DNA from: JAFAZI01 sp035501255
Lineage (GTDB): Bacteria > Actinomycetota > Actinomycetes > JAFAQI01
Direction: 5' to 3'
DNA: 64,000 bases
Assembly (NCBI GenBank): GCA_035501255.1
Contig: DATJWM010000169.1
Location: forward strand, 48,542-112,541
The notes beneath the pieces were generated by a model. That model was not told the DNA's origin and did not search any database. It saw only the letters and a program-made list of their open reading frames with translations. The translations under genes and the position numbers were made by a program. Shown here piece after piece: positions 1 through 9,339 of the stretch. Position 1 is the stretch's first letter, and each line of letters opens with the position of its first letter.

Positions 1-4
1 AACC

Positions 5-622
5 ATGAGCATCTATGCGGATCACGTGCTGCCGCGGATCATCAACGTCGCGTGCGGTGCCCGGAGCATGCAACCGCTGCGCCGGCGGGTCTGCGAGGGG
101 TTGTCCGGTGAGGTGCTCGAGATTGGGTTCGGCAGCGGGCTGAACGTTGCGCACTACCCGAAGTCGGTCACCGCGGTCGCAGCGGTCGAGCCGGCGGACG
201 TCGGCTGGCAGCTCGCGGCCAAGCGGGTCGCGAGCAGTCCGGTACGGATCGAACGCAGCGGGCTCGACGGCCAGTCCCTGCCCTTCCACGACGGCTGCTT
301 CGATGCGGCGCTCTCGACCTGGACGCTGTGCACCATCCCCGACCTTGGCGCTGCCCTGCGCGAGCTGCGGCGGGTCCTGAAGCCGGGCGGCTCGTTCCAC
401 TTCCTCGAGCACGGGCTCGCGCCCGACGCCAGGGTGCAGCGCATGCAGCGAACGATGGAACCGGTCCAGAAGCTCCTTTTCGGCGGATGTCACGTCACCC
501 GCCCGATCGTCGGGCTGATCGACCGGAACGGGTTCACCGTCACGGCCGCCGAGTCCTTCTACCTGACCCCCGGCCCCCGCTGGCCAGGCGCGATGACGAT
601 CGGCGTCGCCGTTGCGCGGTGA
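5..622 (+). CDS. Class I SAM-dependent methyltransferase
   Basis: The 205-residue protein has the order of a UbiE/Methyltransf_11 type methyltransferase. Motif I (VLEIGFGSGLN, residues about 37-47) binds S-adenosylmethionine. An acidic post-motif region and LPFHDGCFDAALS follow, then LRRVLKPGGSFHFLEHG, typical of the motif IV-V region. It is cytosolic, with no signal peptide or membrane segment. The first ATG lies four bases into the window, so the ribosome site cannot be seen, but the length is normal for the family. The methyl acceptor cannot be deduced; relatives act on small molecules, quinones or phospholipids. It converges on the next gene with a gap of 23 bases. Confidence 0.85.
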   Translation: MSIYADHVLPRIINVACGARSMQPLRRRVCEGLSGEVLEIGFGSGLNVAHYPKSVTAVAAVEPADVGWQLAAKRVASSPVRIERSGLDGQSLPFHDGCFDAALSTWTLCTIPDLGAALRELRRVLKPGGSFHFLEHGLAPDARVQRMQRTMEPVQKLLFGGCHVTRPIVGLIDRNGFTVTAAESFYLTPGPRWPGAMTIGVAVAR

Positions 623-645
623 CCGCCCGACGGCGACCCCGCAGG

Positions 646-1164
646 TCAGTCGGCAGGAACCTCGGCGGTCGCGGTCATCGACGCCTTGGCGAGCGTGTGC
701 TGCCACATCATGAAACCGAGCAGCGCCGGGGGAGCGTCCGCGCCGACACCGATGTCGGCGACATCGAGGGCGTGGATCGTGAAGATGTAGTGGTGCGGTC
801 CGTGTCCCGCCGGGGGCGCAGCGCCGAGGAACCGCGGCAGACCGGCGTCGTTGCGCAACTGGTAGGCGCCGTCGGGTAGCCCCGGACCACCTTCGTCACC
901 GGCGTTGGTCGGCAGGGAGGAGCAGTCCGCCGGCAGGTTCGCGACCACCCAGTGCCAGAAGCCGGAGCCGGTCGGCGCGTCCGGGTCGTACACGGTCAGC
1001 CCGAAACTGGCGGTGTCCGCGGGCGCGCCGCTCCAACTCAGCTGCGGGGAGGTGTCCGACCCCCCGGCCCCGAAAATCCCGGACATCTGCGCGGTCGGCA
1101 GCGGCTTCCCGTCGGTGATATCCGTGCTCGTGACGGTGAAGCTGTTCCTCTGGTCAGTACCCAC
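646..1164 (-). CDS. YbhB/YbcL-family PEBP (Raf kinase inhibitor-like) protein
   Basis: The 172-residue protein carries the phosphatidylethanolamine-binding protein signatures: DPDAPTGSGFWHWVV near residues 61-75 and a downstream PPAGHGPHHYIFTIHAL segment that together form the anion-binding pocket. Bacterial members are small soluble proteins with ligand-binding folds and no settled enzymatic role. No signal peptide is visible. The start lies 50 bases downstream of the stop of an acyl-CoA synthetase on the same strand, so it may be the last gene of that transcript, although a functional link is not obvious. Confidence 0.88.
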   Translation of the reverse strand: MGTDQRNSFTVTSTDITDGKPLPTAQMSGIFGAGGSDTSPQLSWSGAPADTASFGLTVYDPDAPTGSGFWHWVVANLPADCSSLPTNAGDEGGPGLPDGAYQLRNDAGLPRFLGAAPPAGHGPHHYIFTIHALDVADIGVGADAPPALLGFMMWQHTLAKASMTATAEVPAD

Positions 1165-1213
1165 GGCGGTCTCCTCGAAGGTGTGAACGCCTACGACGCT
1201 AACCCGGCGATCG

Positions 1214-2767
1214 TCAGGATTCAGGCTGGGTCAGCAGGCGCTTGAGCAGCTTGCCATTCGGCAGCCGCGGAAGCTCGTCGACGAAGCGGATCTCGCGCGG
1301 ACACTTGAAGGTGCTCAACCGTTCCCGGCAGTAGGAGATCAGCTCGTCCGCAAGCGCGTCGCTCGGTGCGATCCCCTCACGAAGCTGGATGAAGGCGGTC
1401 ACCCGTTCGCCCATCTCCTCCTCCGGCGTACCGATCACGGCGACGTCCTCAACGCTCGGGTGGACGACGAGCACGTCCTCGGCCTCCCGCGGGTAGATGT
1501 TGACCCCGCCCGAGATGATCATGTTCGACGCCCGGTCGGTCAGGTAGAGGTAGCCGTCCGCGTCGACCCGTCCCACGTCGCCGATCGTGCTCCAGCCGGC
1601 GGAGTTGAACGCCTGCGCGGTTTTCGCGGGGTCGCCGTGGTAGGCGAACTGCGACGCCGACTCGAACCAGATCTGACCCTCCTCGCCGACCGGAAGTTCC
1701 CCGCCGTCGGGACCGACGATGTGTACGGCGCCGAGCATCGAGCGACCGACCGAACCCGGATGGGCGAGCCACTCCTGTGAGGTGATGGCGGTGAATCCGG
1801 AGCCTTCGCTGGCGGAGTAGTACTCGTAGACGATCGGTCCGAGCCAGTCGATGACCTCGCGCTTGACCGACGCCGGGCAGGGCGCGGCGGCATGGACGAG
1901 CACCTTCAGGCTCGACAGGTCGAAGCGGGCGCGGTCACGCTCGGCAAGTTTGAGCAGGCGGATCAGGTGGGTCGGGACGACCTGGACGTGGGTCACGCGG
2001 TGCTTCTCGATCAACGCGAGGAACTCGATCGGGTCGAACCGGTCCATCACGACGACCGTGCCGCCGAGCCGATGCGTTCCCGTGCTCCACCCGGCCGGTG
2101 CGGCGTGGTACAGCGGCGCCGGGCAGAGATAGACCACGTCTGGACCGAACCCGTACAGGCCGACGAGCAACATCGTGAAGGCGTTCGGGCCACCGAGTTC
2201 GGGGGCCGGTAGCGTCGGCTTGATGCCTTTCGGCACCCCGGTCGTGCCGGAGGAGTAGAACATCCACATGCCCTCGCGCTGACCCTCGCGCGCGGTGGTG
2301 GGCTGCCGGGCGACAGCCGCGGCGAGCGGCTCGAAGCCGGCCAACTCGCCCCCGGTCGACAGGCGCAGCGCGGCCGTCGGGGTGTCCACCAACCGGGCGA
2401 CGGTGTCGGCGAGCGAGGCGTCGGCGAACAGCGCCTTCGCCTCGCAGTCGTTGATGATGTAGGCCGCTTCGTGCGCGGTGAGGTGCCAGTTGATCGGCGT
2501 GACGTACAGCCCCGCCCGCATCGCCCCCCAGACGACGTCGAACCATTCGGTCCCGTTCGCCATGAGCACCGCGATGCCGTCACCCGTCACCAGGCCGCGC
2601 GCGGTGAGGAGCGCGGCGACCTGGTTGGAGCGACGGTCGAGCTCCGCGTAGGTCGTGATCGCGCCGGAGGTGGCCGCGATGACCGCGGGCTTGTCCGGGG
2701 TCGTGACGGCGTGCGCGCTCGGGTGGTTGATCTGCGCGGTCGCGTTGAGATCGGGTTGGGTCACCAT
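1214..2767 (-). CDS. AMP-forming acyl-CoA synthetase (class I adenylate-forming)
   Basis: The 517-residue enzyme should activate a carboxylic acid to its acyl-CoA through an acyl-AMP. The P-loop (YSSGTTGVPKG), the A5-type YEYYSASEG, the hinge region around TDRASNMIISGGVNIYP and the C-terminal catalytic lysine motif LPRLPNGKLLKR are all present. The ATG at 2767 was chosen because homology begins there; it lies 14 bases downstream of the stop of another acyl-CoA synthetase, and the pair is probably co-transcribed. Substrate class cannot be read from the sequence; members with this layout act on fatty, aromatic or terpenoid acids. Confidence 0.9.
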   Translation of the reverse strand: MVTQPDLNATAQINHPSAHAVTTPDKPAVIAATSGAITTYAELDRRSNQVAALLTARGLVTGDGIAVLMANGTEWFDVVWGAMRAGLYVTPINWHLTAHEAAYIINDCEAKALFADASLADTVARLVDTPTAALRLSTGGELAGFEPLAAAVARQPTTAREGQREGMWMFYSSGTTGVPKGIKPTLPAPELGGPNAFTMLLVGLYGFGPDVVYLCPAPLYHAAPAGWSTGTHRLGGTVVVMDRFDPIEFLALIEKHRVTHVQVVPTHLIRLLKLAERDRARFDLSSLKVLVHAAAPCPASVKREVIDWLGPIVYEYYSASEGSGFTAITSQEWLAHPGSVGRSMLGAVHIVGPDGGELPVGEEGQIWFESASQFAYHGDPAKTAQAFNSAGWSTIGDVGRVDADGYLYLTDRASNMIISGGVNIYPREAEDVLVVHPSVEDVAVIGTPEEEMGERVTAFIQLREGIAPSDALADELISYCRERLSTFKCPREIRFVDELPRLPNGKLLKRLLTQPES

Positions 2768-2781
2768 CGGGGCTCGACCGG

Positions 2782-4440
2782 TCAGTTCGCCGACAACCGG
2801 GCGGCCACGAGAGTGCGCAGCGCGTCGTCGACGACCTTGGTGCCGCTCGGGGTCAAGGGGATCTCGCCCTGGGAGAACGTGAGGACCGTCTTGGGGACCT
2901 TGTACGACGCCAGCCGCTCGCGCAGGAAGGCGGTGATCTCCTCCGGTCCGTCGGAGGTGTCCTCGCGCAGTTCGACGCAGAGCACGGCGATCTGCTCGAG
3001 CCGCGGGTCCGGCATCGCGATCACGCGCGCGAGGGCGACCGCCGGACACGCGCGCAGGGCGACCTCGATCTCGGCCGGGGCGACGTTCGCTCCGCCGGTC
3101 TTGATCATCTCGTTGTTGCGCCCCTCCCAATGGATGTCGCCTCGGTCGTCGACGTGACCGACGTCGCCGGTATGGAACCAGCCGTCGGCGTCGACGCACT
3201 GTTCCCTCGTCTTGCCGAGGTAGTGCTCCATCAGGGTCGGTCCCTTGATCAGGAACTCACCGTCCTCGCCGATCGCGGCCACGCGACCGTCGGCGGCCTG
3301 CACCCTCAGCTCAACGCCCGGAAGCAGCCGACCGAGGCTCGACCGCATCACCTCCCGCGATCTCGTGCACGGGTGCGCGCTGATGAACGCACATGTCTCG
3401 GACATCCCCCACCCGACCGGCATCTGCCAGTGCGGGTCGCCGGTGACCGTCGGGTGGCGCGCGAAGACGGACTTGCCGAAGACGCAGCGCAGGCTGGACA
3501 GGTCGGTCGAGAGCCAGTTCGGATGCTCGGCGAGTGCGGTTGCATGATGCGGCAGGGTGTAGGGCTCGGTCACCCGCTCGCGGGCCATCAGGGCGAGTGC
3601 GACGCCGGCGTCGAAGCCTTCCTGCATCACCCAGCAACCGCCGGCGGCCAGGGTGGCCCCCATTGCCGTGTTCATCCCGGCGGTCCAGAACAGCGGCAGT
3701 GCGGTCCACATCCGGGTGTGCTCGGTGCGGCCGAACAACTCGGCTTGCAACCAGAACTGCACGGTGGGTGCCTGATGACGATGCAGCATCCCCTTCGGGG
3801 TCGACGTCGTGCCGGAGCTGAAGATGATCAACCCGGGGTCGCAGGGTTGCGTCGCCGCGATGATCGTCTCGACCGCGGACTCGGGGACGGTCTCGCCGGC
3901 CGCGAGGAAGGCCTCCCAGCCGCTCACGCCGGTCGCGGGTTCAGCCGGACTGACCGCGGCCAGGATCCGCGGCGCCGGGTCGAGCGAGGTGATGTCGACG
4001 GCGAAGTCACGCTTGCCCATTGCGGTCTGGAACAGCAGCGCCTTCGCCTCGCTCGCGGCGAGCAGCGCCGCGAGCTCGGGTCGGGTGGAGAACGTGGAGA
4101 GCGGGGTTACGACGGCGCCTGCGGCGGCGGCTCCGAAGAACGCCGCGACCGCCTCCGGCCGGTTCGCCATCAAGATCGCCACCCGGTCGCCGGGCGTGAT
4201 GCCCGCGGCGACCAATGCGCGTGCCACCCGGCGTACCTGGGCGTCGAGATCGGCGTAGGTCCACCGGATGGTCGCGCCATCGCGCAGCGGGTCGTCGAAG
4301 ACCAGCGCCTCGCGCTGCGCGTGGCGCCGACACACCTCGACGATGAAGGCTCCCATCGTCAGCGGTCGCCCGGTCGAGCTGAACTCGTCGGGGGCGAAAC
4401 GAGGGCCGCGGATCTCGGCCGCGTGGCCGTCAGTCATCAT
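2782..4440 (-). CDS. AMP-forming acyl-CoA synthetase (class I adenylate-forming)
   Basis: This roughly 552-residue ligase is the first gene of a two-synthetase transcript. It has a variant P-loop, FSSGTTSTPKG, with Ser where Gly is usual, then HTGDVGHVDDRG, NNEMIKTGGANVAPAEIE and the C-terminal PLTPSGTK lysine motif. Two adjacent ATG codons at 4440 and 4437 are the likely starts. A further upstream ATG at 4476 would overlap the start of the divergent reductase gene and is less likely. The two synthetases differ clearly, so they probably activate different acids or successive intermediates rather than being a recent duplication. Confidence 0.87.
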   Translation of the reverse strand: MMTDGHAAEIRGPRFAPDEFSSTGRPLTMGAFIVEVCRRHAQREALVFDDPLRDGATIRWTYADLDAQVRRVARALVAAGITPGDRVAILMANRPEAVAAFFGAAAAGAVVTPLSTFSTRPELAALLAASEAKALLFQTAMGKRDFAVDITSLDPAPRILAAVSPAEPATGVSGWEAFLAAGETVPESAVETIIAATQPCDPGLIIFSSGTTSTPKGMLHRHQAPTVQFWLQAELFGRTEHTRMWTALPLFWTAGMNTAMGATLAAGGCWVMQEGFDAGVALALMARERVTEPYTLPHHATALAEHPNWLSTDLSSLRCVFGKSVFARHPTVTGDPHWQMPVGWGMSETCAFISAHPCTRSREVMRSSLGRLLPGVELRVQAADGRVAAIGEDGEFLIKGPTLMEHYLGKTREQCVDADGWFHTGDVGHVDDRGDIHWEGRNNEMIKTGGANVAPAEIEVALRACPAVALARVIAMPDPRLEQIAVLCVELREDTSDGPEEITAFLRERLASYKVPKTVLTFSQGEIPLTPSGTKVVDDALRTLVAARLSAN

Positions 4441-4474
4441 CGAGAGCCTACGGTCCGACAACGCGAGGGTGGTC

Positions 4475-5455
4475 ATGGGTAGTTATCGAGCGGTCGTCCT
4501 CGGCGAATCCGCACCGGCCGTGCTGACCGAGGTGAGCGACGACGACCTGCCCGAGGGCGACGTCACCGTCGATATCGCCTACTCCTCGCTGAACTACAAG
4601 GACGGGCTCGCGGTGAGTGGGAAGGGCAAGATCGCCCGGTCCGTCCCGATGACCTGCGGGATCGACTTTGCGGGCGTCGTTGCCGAGTCGACGAACCCGG
4701 GGTTCACGGTCGGGGATGAGGTCGTCGCGACCGGCTGGGGATTGTCCGAGACCCGTCCCGGCGGGTACACGACCCGACAGCGTGTTCCGGGCGAGGTGCT
4801 GACCACGCTGCCGAAGGGGTTGACCGCGGCGCAGGCGATGGCGGTCGGGACCGCAGGGCTGACCGCCATGCTCTGCGTGCTGGCGCTCGAAGGTGCCGGT
4901 GTGGTCCCCGACCGTGGCGAGGTGGTTGTGACGGGAGCGGCCGGCGGAGTGGGAAGCGTCGCAGTGGCGGTTCTCGCCCGGCTCGGCTACTCGGTGACGG
5001 CATCCACCGGTCGCGAGGAGACCCATGACTACCTGCGCAGCCTCGGAGCGGGCTCGATCATCGACCGCGGCGAGCTGGCGAGCGCCGGCCGGCCGCTGGA
5101 CAAGGAACGCTGGGCCGGCGGGGTCGACACCGTCGGCAGCCAGACGCTCGCCACGGTGCTCGCGCAGACGAAATACCGCGGGGCCGTCGCTGCGTGCGGC
5201 CTGGCCGGGGGCAACGACCTGCCGACGACTGTCCTTCCGTTCATCCTCCGCGGTGTCAGCCTGCTGGGCATCGACTCGGTGATGTGTCCAGCGACCTTGC
5301 GCGCGCGGGCCTGGGAGCGCCTCGGCACGGACCTGCCCCTCGACCTGCTCGACTCGATGACGACCGTCGAGCCGATGACGGACATCCTCGCGCTTGCCGA
5401 CCGGATCCTCGCCGGCCAGGTCAAGGGCCGGGTGGTGATCGACACGCGGGCCTGA
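4475..5455 (+). CDS. MDR-family acryloyl-CoA reductase-like oxidoreductase (AcuI/YhdH type)
   Basis: The 326-residue protein is a zinc-free medium-chain reductase. Near the N-terminus is SSLNYKDGLAVSGKGKI, diagnostic for the YhdH/AcuI branch, followed by TCGIDFAGVV and the Rossmann segment VTGAAGGVGSVAVAVLARLGY (about residues 150-170). AcuI reduces acryloyl-CoA to propionyl-CoA with NADPH; YhdH homologues of unknown role also exist, so the substrate is inferred. The ATG at 4475 gives the normal family length of 325-330 residues. It diverges from the acyl-CoA synthetase pair, which fits acyl-CoA metabolism. Confidence 0.86.
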   Translation: MGSYRAVVLGESAPAVLTEVSDDDLPEGDVTVDIAYSSLNYKDGLAVSGKGKIARSVPMTCGIDFAGVVAESTNPGFTVGDEVVATGWGLSETRPGGYTTRQRVPGEVLTTLPKGLTAAQAMAVGTAGLTAMLCVLALEGAGVVPDRGEVVVTGAAGGVGSVAVAVLARLGYSVTASTGREETHDYLRSLGAGSIIDRGELASAGRPLDKERWAGGVDTVGSQTLATVLAQTKYRGAVAACGLAGGNDLPTTVLPFILRGVSLLGIDSVMCPATLRARAWERLGTDLPLDLLDSMTTVEPMTDILALADRILAGQVKGRVVIDTRA

Positions 5456-5551
5456 GCCCGCCGCCGGACAGTGACCCGGCGTTGCTGAGAAGGCCGTTCT
5501 CCGAATACGCTCCTCCTGCTCTCCTGAGGGGTGCAGCGCAAGGAGGTCCAG

Positions 5552-7300
5552 GTGACGACCGAGGCTGCTCTCGGCGTCGATCCGATCACCGCGTCGGTGA
5601 TCAAGTCGGCGATGGAGACCGTCTGTTTCGAGATGGCGACGTACGTGTCGCGCACCGCCACCACGCCGATCCTCAACCAGTCGAACGAGCGCAACGCCAC
5701 CATCCTCGACGCGACCGGTCGGCTGGCGGCGCTGTCCGTGGGGATCCCGCAATTCATGCTGTCCTCGACCCTGCCGGTGCGCTTTGCCAGCGAGTTCTTC
5801 GACGGCGAGCTCTACCCGGGCGACGTCCTGATCGCGAACGACCCCTTTCACGGCGGTGGTCACCTGCCGGATGTCAACGTCTTCTCCCCGGTCTTCGGCC
5901 CGGACGGCGAGCTGGTGTTGTTCGCCTCGATCCAGTGCCACCACGGCGACACCGGCGGTGCGATGGCCGGTGGCTACAACGTGTTTGCCAAGGACATCTG
6001 GAGCGAGGGGGTTCGCTACCCGTGCCTCAAGCTGGTCGAGGCCGGCAACGAGCGGCGTGACGTCATCCTCATGATGCGGGCGAATTCTCGCTTGGCGGGG
6101 TTCATCGGAGACCTCAGATCCCAGGTTGGCGCCGCTGCGCTCGGCGCCCGGCGCCTCACCGACATCATCGCGACGTACGGAGTGGACTGTGTCCGGGCGG
6201 CCGTCGAGTGGTCGATCGCGGACGCGACCCGGCGCTTCTCGGCGGAGATCGCCGGCTGGCCCGATGGCACCTACACCTCCGACGTGTATGTCGATCACGA
6301 CCCGCAGGGCAACCGTGACATTCACGTGCACTGCGCGATCACGGTGGACGACGATCGCCTGGTCATCGACTTCGACGGTTCCGACGATCGGTCGACGATC
6401 AACGCGTGGTCGACGTTCGGCAACACCCGCGGCAACGTGATCGCTCAGCTCGCCAGTCTGGTCGACCCCTCCATCCCGAAGAACGAGGGTTTCTTCAACT
6501 GCATCGACCTGCGGGTTCCGGAGGGCTGCTGCCTGAACCCGGTCGAGGGGAAGCCGGTCTCGAGCGGCACCCACCATCCGGGGGTCGAGGTCGGGGACGC
6601 GATCGCGATCGCGATGAGCAAGATCATCCCGGATCGTTGCTGCCCGCAGAGCTACAAGTTCGGCAGCCCCCGGCAGATGTGGGGGGACCACGATCCTCGA
6701 ACGGGCCGCCCGTTCTTCGATCATGGCGGTGAGGTCAGCGCCGGCTGGGTGAGCGCCGCCAAAGGCACTGACGGCTGGGGTGCGCTCGCGGCCTCGATGG
6801 GGAACCTGATCAAGGCGAGCGCCGAGATCAACGAGCAGCTGTTCCCGCACATCCTGCGCGGCCGCAACTTCATCACCGATTCGGGTGGGCCCGGGCAGTG
6901 GCGAGGCGGGTGCGGGAGCCACTTCGTCAAAGAGGTCCGGACGCCGACCTTGGTCAACCAGTACGTCGTGAACCAGCGCCATACCCATCCGGGCATCGCG
7001 GGTGGCCACAACGGCGCGCCGGACCGTTGCTACGTCGGCGAGATCTTCGTTGAGACCTCGGTGTCCGGCGTCCGCCTCGAGACCGGCGAGCGGCTGGACT
7101 ACCGCTTCGGTGGTGGCGGCGGATGGGGTGACCCGCTGGTGCGCGATCCGCAGGCGGTGCTCGACGACGTGTGGGACGAGTACGTCTCGGTCGAGGCGGC
7201 CCTTCGCGACTACGGCGTCGTGATCACCGGATCGGTCGAGGACATGACCCTCGCGCTCGACGAGCCGGCGACGGCGGCCGAGCGTCAGGCGCGCACGTGA
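5552..7300 (+). CDS. Hydantoinase B/oxoprolinase family protein
   Basis: The 582-residue protein matches the HyuB half of ATP-dependent hydantoinase/5-oxoprolinase and acetone carboxylase-like enzymes. Recognisable pieces are the N-terminal FEMATYVSRTATTPILNQS, the DVLIANDPFHGGGHLPD motif, and a C-terminal RFGGGGGWGDPL stretch. The GTG at 5552 is chosen because AAGGAGG at 5540-5546 lies five bases before it; a GTG seven codons earlier would place this ribosome site inside the gene. The 3' end overlaps the HyuA gene by four bases (GTGA), so the two subunits are translationally coupled. The pair should hydrolyse a lactam or carboxylate a ketone using ATP. Confidence 0.9.
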   Translation: MTTEAALGVDPITASVIKSAMETVCFEMATYVSRTATTPILNQSNERNATILDATGRLAALSVGIPQFMLSSTLPVRFASEFFDGELYPGDVLIANDPFHGGGHLPDVNVFSPVFGPDGELVLFASIQCHHGDTGGAMAGGYNVFAKDIWSEGVRYPCLKLVEAGNERRDVILMMRANSRLAGFIGDLRSQVGAAALGARRLTDIIATYGVDCVRAAVEWSIADATRRFSAEIAGWPDGTYTSDVYVDHDPQGNRDIHVHCAITVDDDRLVIDFDGSDDRSTINAWSTFGNTRGNVIAQLASLVDPSIPKNEGFFNCIDLRVPEGCCLNPVEGKPVSSGTHHPGVEVGDAIAIAMSKIIPDRCCPQSYKFGSPRQMWGDHDPRTGRPFFDHGGEVSAGWVSAAKGTDGWGALAASMGNLIKASAEINEQLFPHILRGRNFITDSGGPGQWRGGCGSHFVKEVRTPTLVNQYVVNQRHTHPGIAGGHNGAPDRCYVGEIFVETSVSGVRLETGERLDYRFGGGGGWGDPLVRDPQAVLDDVWDEYVSVEAALRDYGVVITGSVEDMTLALDEPATAAERQART

Positions 7301-9339
7301 CCTACCGGATCGGCATCGACGTCGGGGGCACATTCACCGACTGCGTGCTCAAGCTGCCGGACGGGTCGGTGCGGTTGGAAAAGGCGCCCACCACTCCGGG
7401 CGACCAGAGCGACGGCGTGCTTGAGGGGCTGTCCCGGCTCGCGGCCGCGGAGGAGATCTCGCTCGAGGAGTTGCTCGGCCGGACCCGGACCATCGTCCAC
7501 GGCACGACCACCGGCGACAACACGATGATCCAGATGTCCGGTGCACCCACCGGGTTGCTCGTGACGCGCGGGTTCCGGGACGAGATCGAGTTCCGCCGCT
7601 GCTACAAGGAAGACATCTGGGACCCGACCTTGCCGGCCCCCCCGCCCATCGCGCGCCGGCGGGTCCGCCTGGAGATCGACGAGCGGATCACCGCCGAGGG
7701 CGAGGTGGACACTGCGCTCGACGAGGAGCAGGTGCGCAAAGCCACCGCTCGCCTGCGGGCCTTCGGCGTGACCTCGATCGCGATCAGCTTCCTGCACTCC
7801 TACCTCAACAACACCCACGAAGTGCAGGCGCGGGAGATCGTGCTCGAGGAGTATCCGGACGTCGAGATGGTCTCGCTGTCGCATGAGGTGCTCCCCAAGC
7901 CGCCGGAGTTCGAGCGGACGTCGACCACCCTGGTCAACGCCTACGTCGGACCGCCGATCGCCCGCTATCTCCGCCGGCTGTCCGAGCGGCTCGCCGCCGC
8001 CGGCTACGCCGAGGAGCTGCTGGTCGCGACCTCGTCGGGGGGCGTCGCGACCGCCGACGCCGCAGCACGTCGTGCGGTCGCGACGATCGGGTCAGGACCG
8101 ACGGGCGGGGTGAGCGCCGCGGCCCGGGTGGCGACCCGATCAGGTCTCGGTGACGTCGTGAGCGTCGATATGGGGGGGACGAGCTACGACGTCTGCTTGA
8201 TCCGTGATGGGCGACCCGAGATCAAGATGGACTGGAACTGGTTCCACCGGTATTGCATCGGGATCCCGATGATCGACATCCCGTCGATCGGCGCCGGCGG
8301 CGGATCGATCGCCTGGGAAGAGGGCGGCGTACTGCACGTCGGCCCCCGCTCCGCGCAGAGTCAACCCGGTCCGGTCTGCTACCGGCGTGGCGGGGTCGAG
8401 CCAACCGTGACGGATGCTGATCTCGTCCTCGGCCGGCTCGATCCGCTGGATTTCAACAACGGCCGGATGACGCTCGACGTCGGCGGCGCCAGGACCGCGC
8501 TCGCCGAGCTCGGGCAGCGGGTCGGACTCGATGGCGAGGCGGCCGCCGCGGCCACGGTCCGCCTGGTTGATGCGAACATGACCGACGCGATCCGGCGAGT
8601 GCTGTCCCTGGCAGGCGCCGATCCTCGTCGCTTGGACCTGGTCGCCTTCGGGGGGATGGGCGGTGTGCACGCGACGACGACGGCACGGGCCTTGGGCATG
8701 CGCCGGGTCGTGGTGCCGCGGGCGGCGGCCGGCCTGTCGGCGCTCGGCCTGCTCTCGGCGAACCACGTCATCGACGACTCCCGCGGCTACATCTGCCCGG
8801 TCGCCGAGGTCGACCTGGCCCACCTGCAGTCCCTCGCCGGCGACCTGGAGGATGCCGCTCGCCGCGAGCTCGCGGTCGCGGGGGTGCCTGACGAACGGAT
8901 CCGGTCGGAGTGGTCGTTGCTTCTCGTCTACCCGGGACAGACCTTCGATGTGGCGATCCCGGTCGAGGGACCGACCGACGTGCAAGCGGCGGTCGAAGAG
9001 TTCCACCGCCGCAACGCCGAGGCTCGGCTGATCGAGGCGCGGGCCCAGGATCCGGTCCTGCGCGGGGTGCGCTTGACCGCGATCGGGGAAGTGGACCAAC
9101 CGGCCGATCCGGTGCTGGCACCGACGTCGCGGATCACCCCGCTCGGACACCGCCGGATCTGGATCGGGGACCGGTGGCACGAGCAGGTCCCGGTGTACGA
9201 CGTGGGCGGTGTTCGCCCCGGCGTCGCGGTCAGCGGGCCGGCCGCGATCAGGAGCGCGTTCACCACGGTGATCCTCGGCCCGGGTGAGACCGCGACCGCG
9301 ACCCCGCAGGCCGACCTGCTGATCACGATCGACCTCTGA
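7297..9339 (+). CDS. Hydantoinase A/oxoprolinase family protein
   Basis: The 680-residue protein begins with the ASKHA-type phosphate loop RIGIDVGGTFTDCVLK. It continues with the N-terminal HydA segment (IVHGTTTGDNTMIQ, GFRDEIEFRR) and a second nucleotide-binding region (SVDMGGTSYDVCLI, LVAFGGMGGVHA). It is the ATPase partner of the preceding HyuB-like protein. The GTG start at 7297 overlaps the upstream stop in GTGA. Whether the pair is an N-methylhydantoinase, a 5-oxoprolinase or an acetone/acetophenone-carboxylase-like enzyme cannot be settled; a third small subunit typical of acetone carboxylase is not seen. Confidence 0.9.
   Translation: MTYRIGIDVGGTFTDCVLKLPDGSVRLEKAPTTPGDQSDGVLEGLSRLAAAEEISLEELLGRTRTIVHGTTTGDNTMIQMSGAPTGLLVTRGFRDEIEFRRCYKEDIWDPTLPAPPPIARRRVRLEIDERITAEGEVDTALDEEQVRKATARLRAFGVTSIAISFLHSYLNNTHEVQAREIVLEEYPDVEMVSLSHEVLPKPPEFERTSTTLVNAYVGPPIARYLRRLSERLAAAGYAEELLVATSSGGVATADAAARRAVATIGSGPTGGVSAAARVATRSGLGDVVSVDMGGTSYDVCLIRDGRPEIKMDWNWFHRYCIGIPMIDIPSIGAGGGSIAWEEGGVLHVGPRSAQSQPGPVCYRRGGVEPTVTDADLVLGRLDPLDFNNGRMTLDVGGARTALAELGQRVGLDGEAAAAATVRLVDANMTDAIRRVLSLAGADPRRLDLVAFGGMGGVHATTTARALGMRRVVVPRAAAGLSALGLLSANHVIDDSRGYICPVAEVDLAHLQSLAGDLEDAARRELAVAGVPDERIRSEWSLLLVYPGQTFDVAIPVEGPTDVQAAVEEFHRRNAEARLIEARAQDPVLRGVRLTAIGEVDQPADPVLAPTSRITPLGHRRIWIGDRWHEQVPVYDVGGVRPGVAVSGPAAIRSAFTTVILGPGETATATPQADLLITIDL

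Noticed and set aside
3130..4482. Plus-strand frame of 450 codons opposite an acyl-CoA synthetase
   Set aside because: Low-complexity Arg/Gly/His content and no recognisable domain; the opposite strand encodes a complete synthetase with all motifs.
4448..7333. Long open frame (961 codons) on the minus strand opposite the reductase and hydantoinase B genes
   Set aside because: It is antisense to two well-conserved genes, is rich in Arg, Gly, Asp and His without domain motifs, and arises from G/C-ending codons read backwards.
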